Below are positions 5,529-6,431 of a DNA stretch of 6,431 nucleotides, one piece after another. A program made the translations under genes and the position numbers. The notes under the pieces are model-generated. The model had not been told where the DNA came from and made no database searches. It saw only the letters and a program-made list of their open reading frames with translations. The stretch is from an uncultured Archangium sp. (lineage in GTDB: Bacteria > Myxococcota > Myxococcia > Myxococcales > Myxococcaceae). How positions within the stretch are numbered: position 1 is the stretch's first letter; each line of letters begins with the position of its first letter. The stretch covers positions 1 to 6,431 of the forward strand of contig CALNBU010000123.1 of assembly GCA_937875615.1 (NCBI GenBank). Reading direction: 5' to 3'.

Positions 5529-6431
5529 CGGCGCTACCGCATCAAGGACCGACCGAGGGGGCTCTCGAAGCCTGCCCGGCGCGGCCCGCTGCAGGTGGGC
5601 TTCACCTTCAACGTGAAGCGCATCAAGCCCACCGCCGACGGAGAGGATCGCGAGGCCGAGTACGACTCGCCCACCACGCTGCAGGCCATCCGCGAGGCCA
5701 TCGCCAGCCACGGTCACCAGGTCATCGACCTCGAGGCCACGCCGGAGCTGCCCATGGTGCTGGCCACCACGCCCGTCGACGTGGTGTTCAACATCGCCGA
5801 GGGCTTCCGGGGGCGGAATCGCGAAAGCCAGGTGCCCGCGCTGCTCGAGCTGCTCGACATCCCGTACACCGGCTCGGACCCGGCGACGCTGTCGCTGGCG
5901 CTGGACAAGGCGCTGGCCAAGAAGGTGGTGCGCGCCGCGGGCCTCGACACGCCCAACTTCCAGTTGATGAACACCGGCCGCGAGCGCCTCGACAAGCAGT
6001 TCACCCGCTGGCCGTTGATGGTGAAGCCGGTGGCCGAGGGCTCCAGCAAGGGCGTCATCAGCAAGAGCGTCTGCCACTCCGAGGCCGAGGTGCGTGAAGT
6101 GGTGAAGGAGATGGTCGGCCGCTACAACCAGCCCGCGTTGGTGGAGGAGTACATCGGCGGGCGCGAGTTCACGGTGGGGCTGCTGGGCGAACGTCGACCG
6201 GAGGTGTTGCCGCCGATGGAGATCGTCTTCACCGACAAGTCGGACAAGACGCCCATCTACTCGTTCGAAGACAAGCTCGAGGAGAACGACCGCATCCGCT
6301 ACGAGGTGCCGGCGAAGGTCGACGCCTCCCAGTCGGAGCGTCTGCGCGCGGCGGCCCGCACCGCCTTCATGGCGCTCGGGTGCCGCGACGTGGCGCGCAT
6401 CGACTTCCGCATGGACGACAAGGGGCGCATC
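4557..6431 (+). CDS. tandem D-Ala-D-Ala-ligase-like ATP-grasp protein, 3' end outside the window
   Basis: The frame stays open to the right edge, giving 625 residues of a longer protein. It is two copies of one ligase unit: residues 1 to about 325, a basic linker, and 345 onward. Residues 65-124 of the first and 411-470 of the second match at 31 of 60 positions by hand count. Each copy has an N-terminal pre-ATP-grasp domain ending P-Y-T-G-S-D, then an ATP-grasp domain. ATP-site residues seen are K143 and K490, the loops E-G-S-S-K-G (147-152, 494-499), and V-E-E-Y-I (182-186, 529-533). Metal residues of unit 1 are D275, E288 and N290, spaced exactly as D257, E270 and N272 of E. coli DdlB; unit 2 shows D616. 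ATP-grasp ligases join a carboxylate to an amine through an acyl phosphate. A plain D-Ala-D-Ala ligase is one unit of about 300-370 residues, and key D-Ala-binding residues differ here, so the substrate is probably another amino acid or small peptide. Cytosolic; no signal peptide. Last visible gene of the operon. Confidence 0.93.
   Translation, partial: MRIALTHNLRLSDSEEEAEFDTEETVNALAAAIERLGHRVEKMEVSGPASRTVARLEAFAPDLIFNTAEGRRGRFREAFFPALFDELGFPYTGSDAYALAVTLDKQLTKLILREDGVRTPGWQFIEKLSELKPDELHFPVIVKPNFEGSSKGISQESVAENVEALRRKAADALERYPAGVLVEEYIVGRDLTVPFLEAVDNDFDGVLAPVEYVIDSASLKDRRYAIYDYELKTRTDKSVTVRTPASISEEMSDRIRKMARGVIKKLDVKDLGRVDFRLSDAGVPYFLEINALPSLEPGAGLYAAAALEGLHFDGVIDGVIQNAARRYRIKDRPRGLSKPARRGPLQVGFTFNVKRIKPTADGEDREAEYDSPTTLQAIREAIASHGHQVIDLEATPELPMVLATTPVDVVFNIAEGFRGRNRESQVPALLELLDIPYTGSDPATLSLALDKALAKKVVRAAGLDTPNFQLMNTGRERLDKQFTRWPLMVKPVAEGSSKGVISKSVCHSEAEVREVVKEMVGRYNQPALVEEYIGGREFTVGLLGERRPEVLPPMEIVFTDKSDKTPIYSFEDKLEENDRIRYEVPAKVDASQSERLRAAARTAFMALGCRDVARIDFRMDDKGRI
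5589..6431 (+). repeat. ATP-grasp unit 2 of the tandem ligase (residues 345-625, cut)
   Basis: Second copy of the internal repeat, with E-A-E-Y-D and F-N-I-A-E-G (411-416) matching unit 1. The loop that reads Y-D-Y-E-L-K-T in unit 1 is Y-S-F-E-D-K-L here (568-574), so the tyrosine position is Leu. By the spacing in unit 1, the catalytic Glu and Asn would fall at residues 629 and 631, just beyond the edge, so whether this unit is active cannot be judged. Confidence 0.75.

Noticed and set aside
3930..6077. Very long antisense open frame (715 codons) opposite the RDD and ATP-grasp genes
   Set aside because: Its translation is a mix of Arg, His, Leu and Val with no domain, and the opposite strand carries clear conserved motifs. 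Long antisense frames are expected in GC-rich coding DNA.
1..6431. tRNA, rRNA, CRISPR, insertion sequence or riboswitch
   Set aside because: Genes cover the window with no gap over about 30 bases, and I saw no spaced direct repeats, transposase motifs or tRNA-like folds.

Overview
The window is GC-rich throughout, with almost every third codon position G or C. It is packed edge to edge with genes and has no gap longer than about 30 bases. Codon use, the RDD, VWA and gamma-carbonic anhydrase gene content, and the style of the hypothetical proteins suggest a delta-proteobacterial genome, most likely a myxobacterium. That assignment is inference. There are no RNA genes, insertion sequences, CRISPR arrays or phage genes, and nothing looks recently acquired.

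Left block (2-1803, + strand): the 3' part of a von Willebrand factor A (VWA) protein with a complete metal-binding (MIDAS) site. It is followed 11 bases later by a small soluble coiled-coil protein that distantly resembles PspA/IM30. Convergent to this pair, on the - strand, is a gamma-class carbonic anhydrase-like hexapeptide-repeat protein (1779-2300). The two converging genes overlap by 25 bp. That overlap is an inverted repeat with 9-bp arms that contains both stop codons and is probably a bidirectional hairpin.

Right block (2317 to the window end, + strand): this reads as one operon. It starts 16 bp from the start codon of the divergent carbonic anhydrase-like gene. In order it holds (a) a secreted or membrane protein with a signal peptide, a Pro/Glu-rich stretch and several Gly-rich hydrophobic segments; (b) a small DUF4177-like protein; (c) an RDD-family membrane protein whose GTG start overlaps the previous stop; and (d) a large protein made of two consecutive D-Ala-D-Ala-ligase-like ATP-grasp units, cut off by the right edge four residues before the expected last catalytic acid of the second unit.

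The most interesting object is the tandem ATP-grasp protein. Both units keep the ATP and metal residues that can be seen. Both lack the tyrosine of the D-Ala ligase omega loop, and the first lacks the serine-leucine that holds the second D-Ala. It is therefore probably an active amide- or peptide-bond ligase, or a pair of them, with a substrate other than D-Ala-D-Ala. Its operon partners are two membrane proteins, which points to an envelope-related job, but the actual function is unknown.
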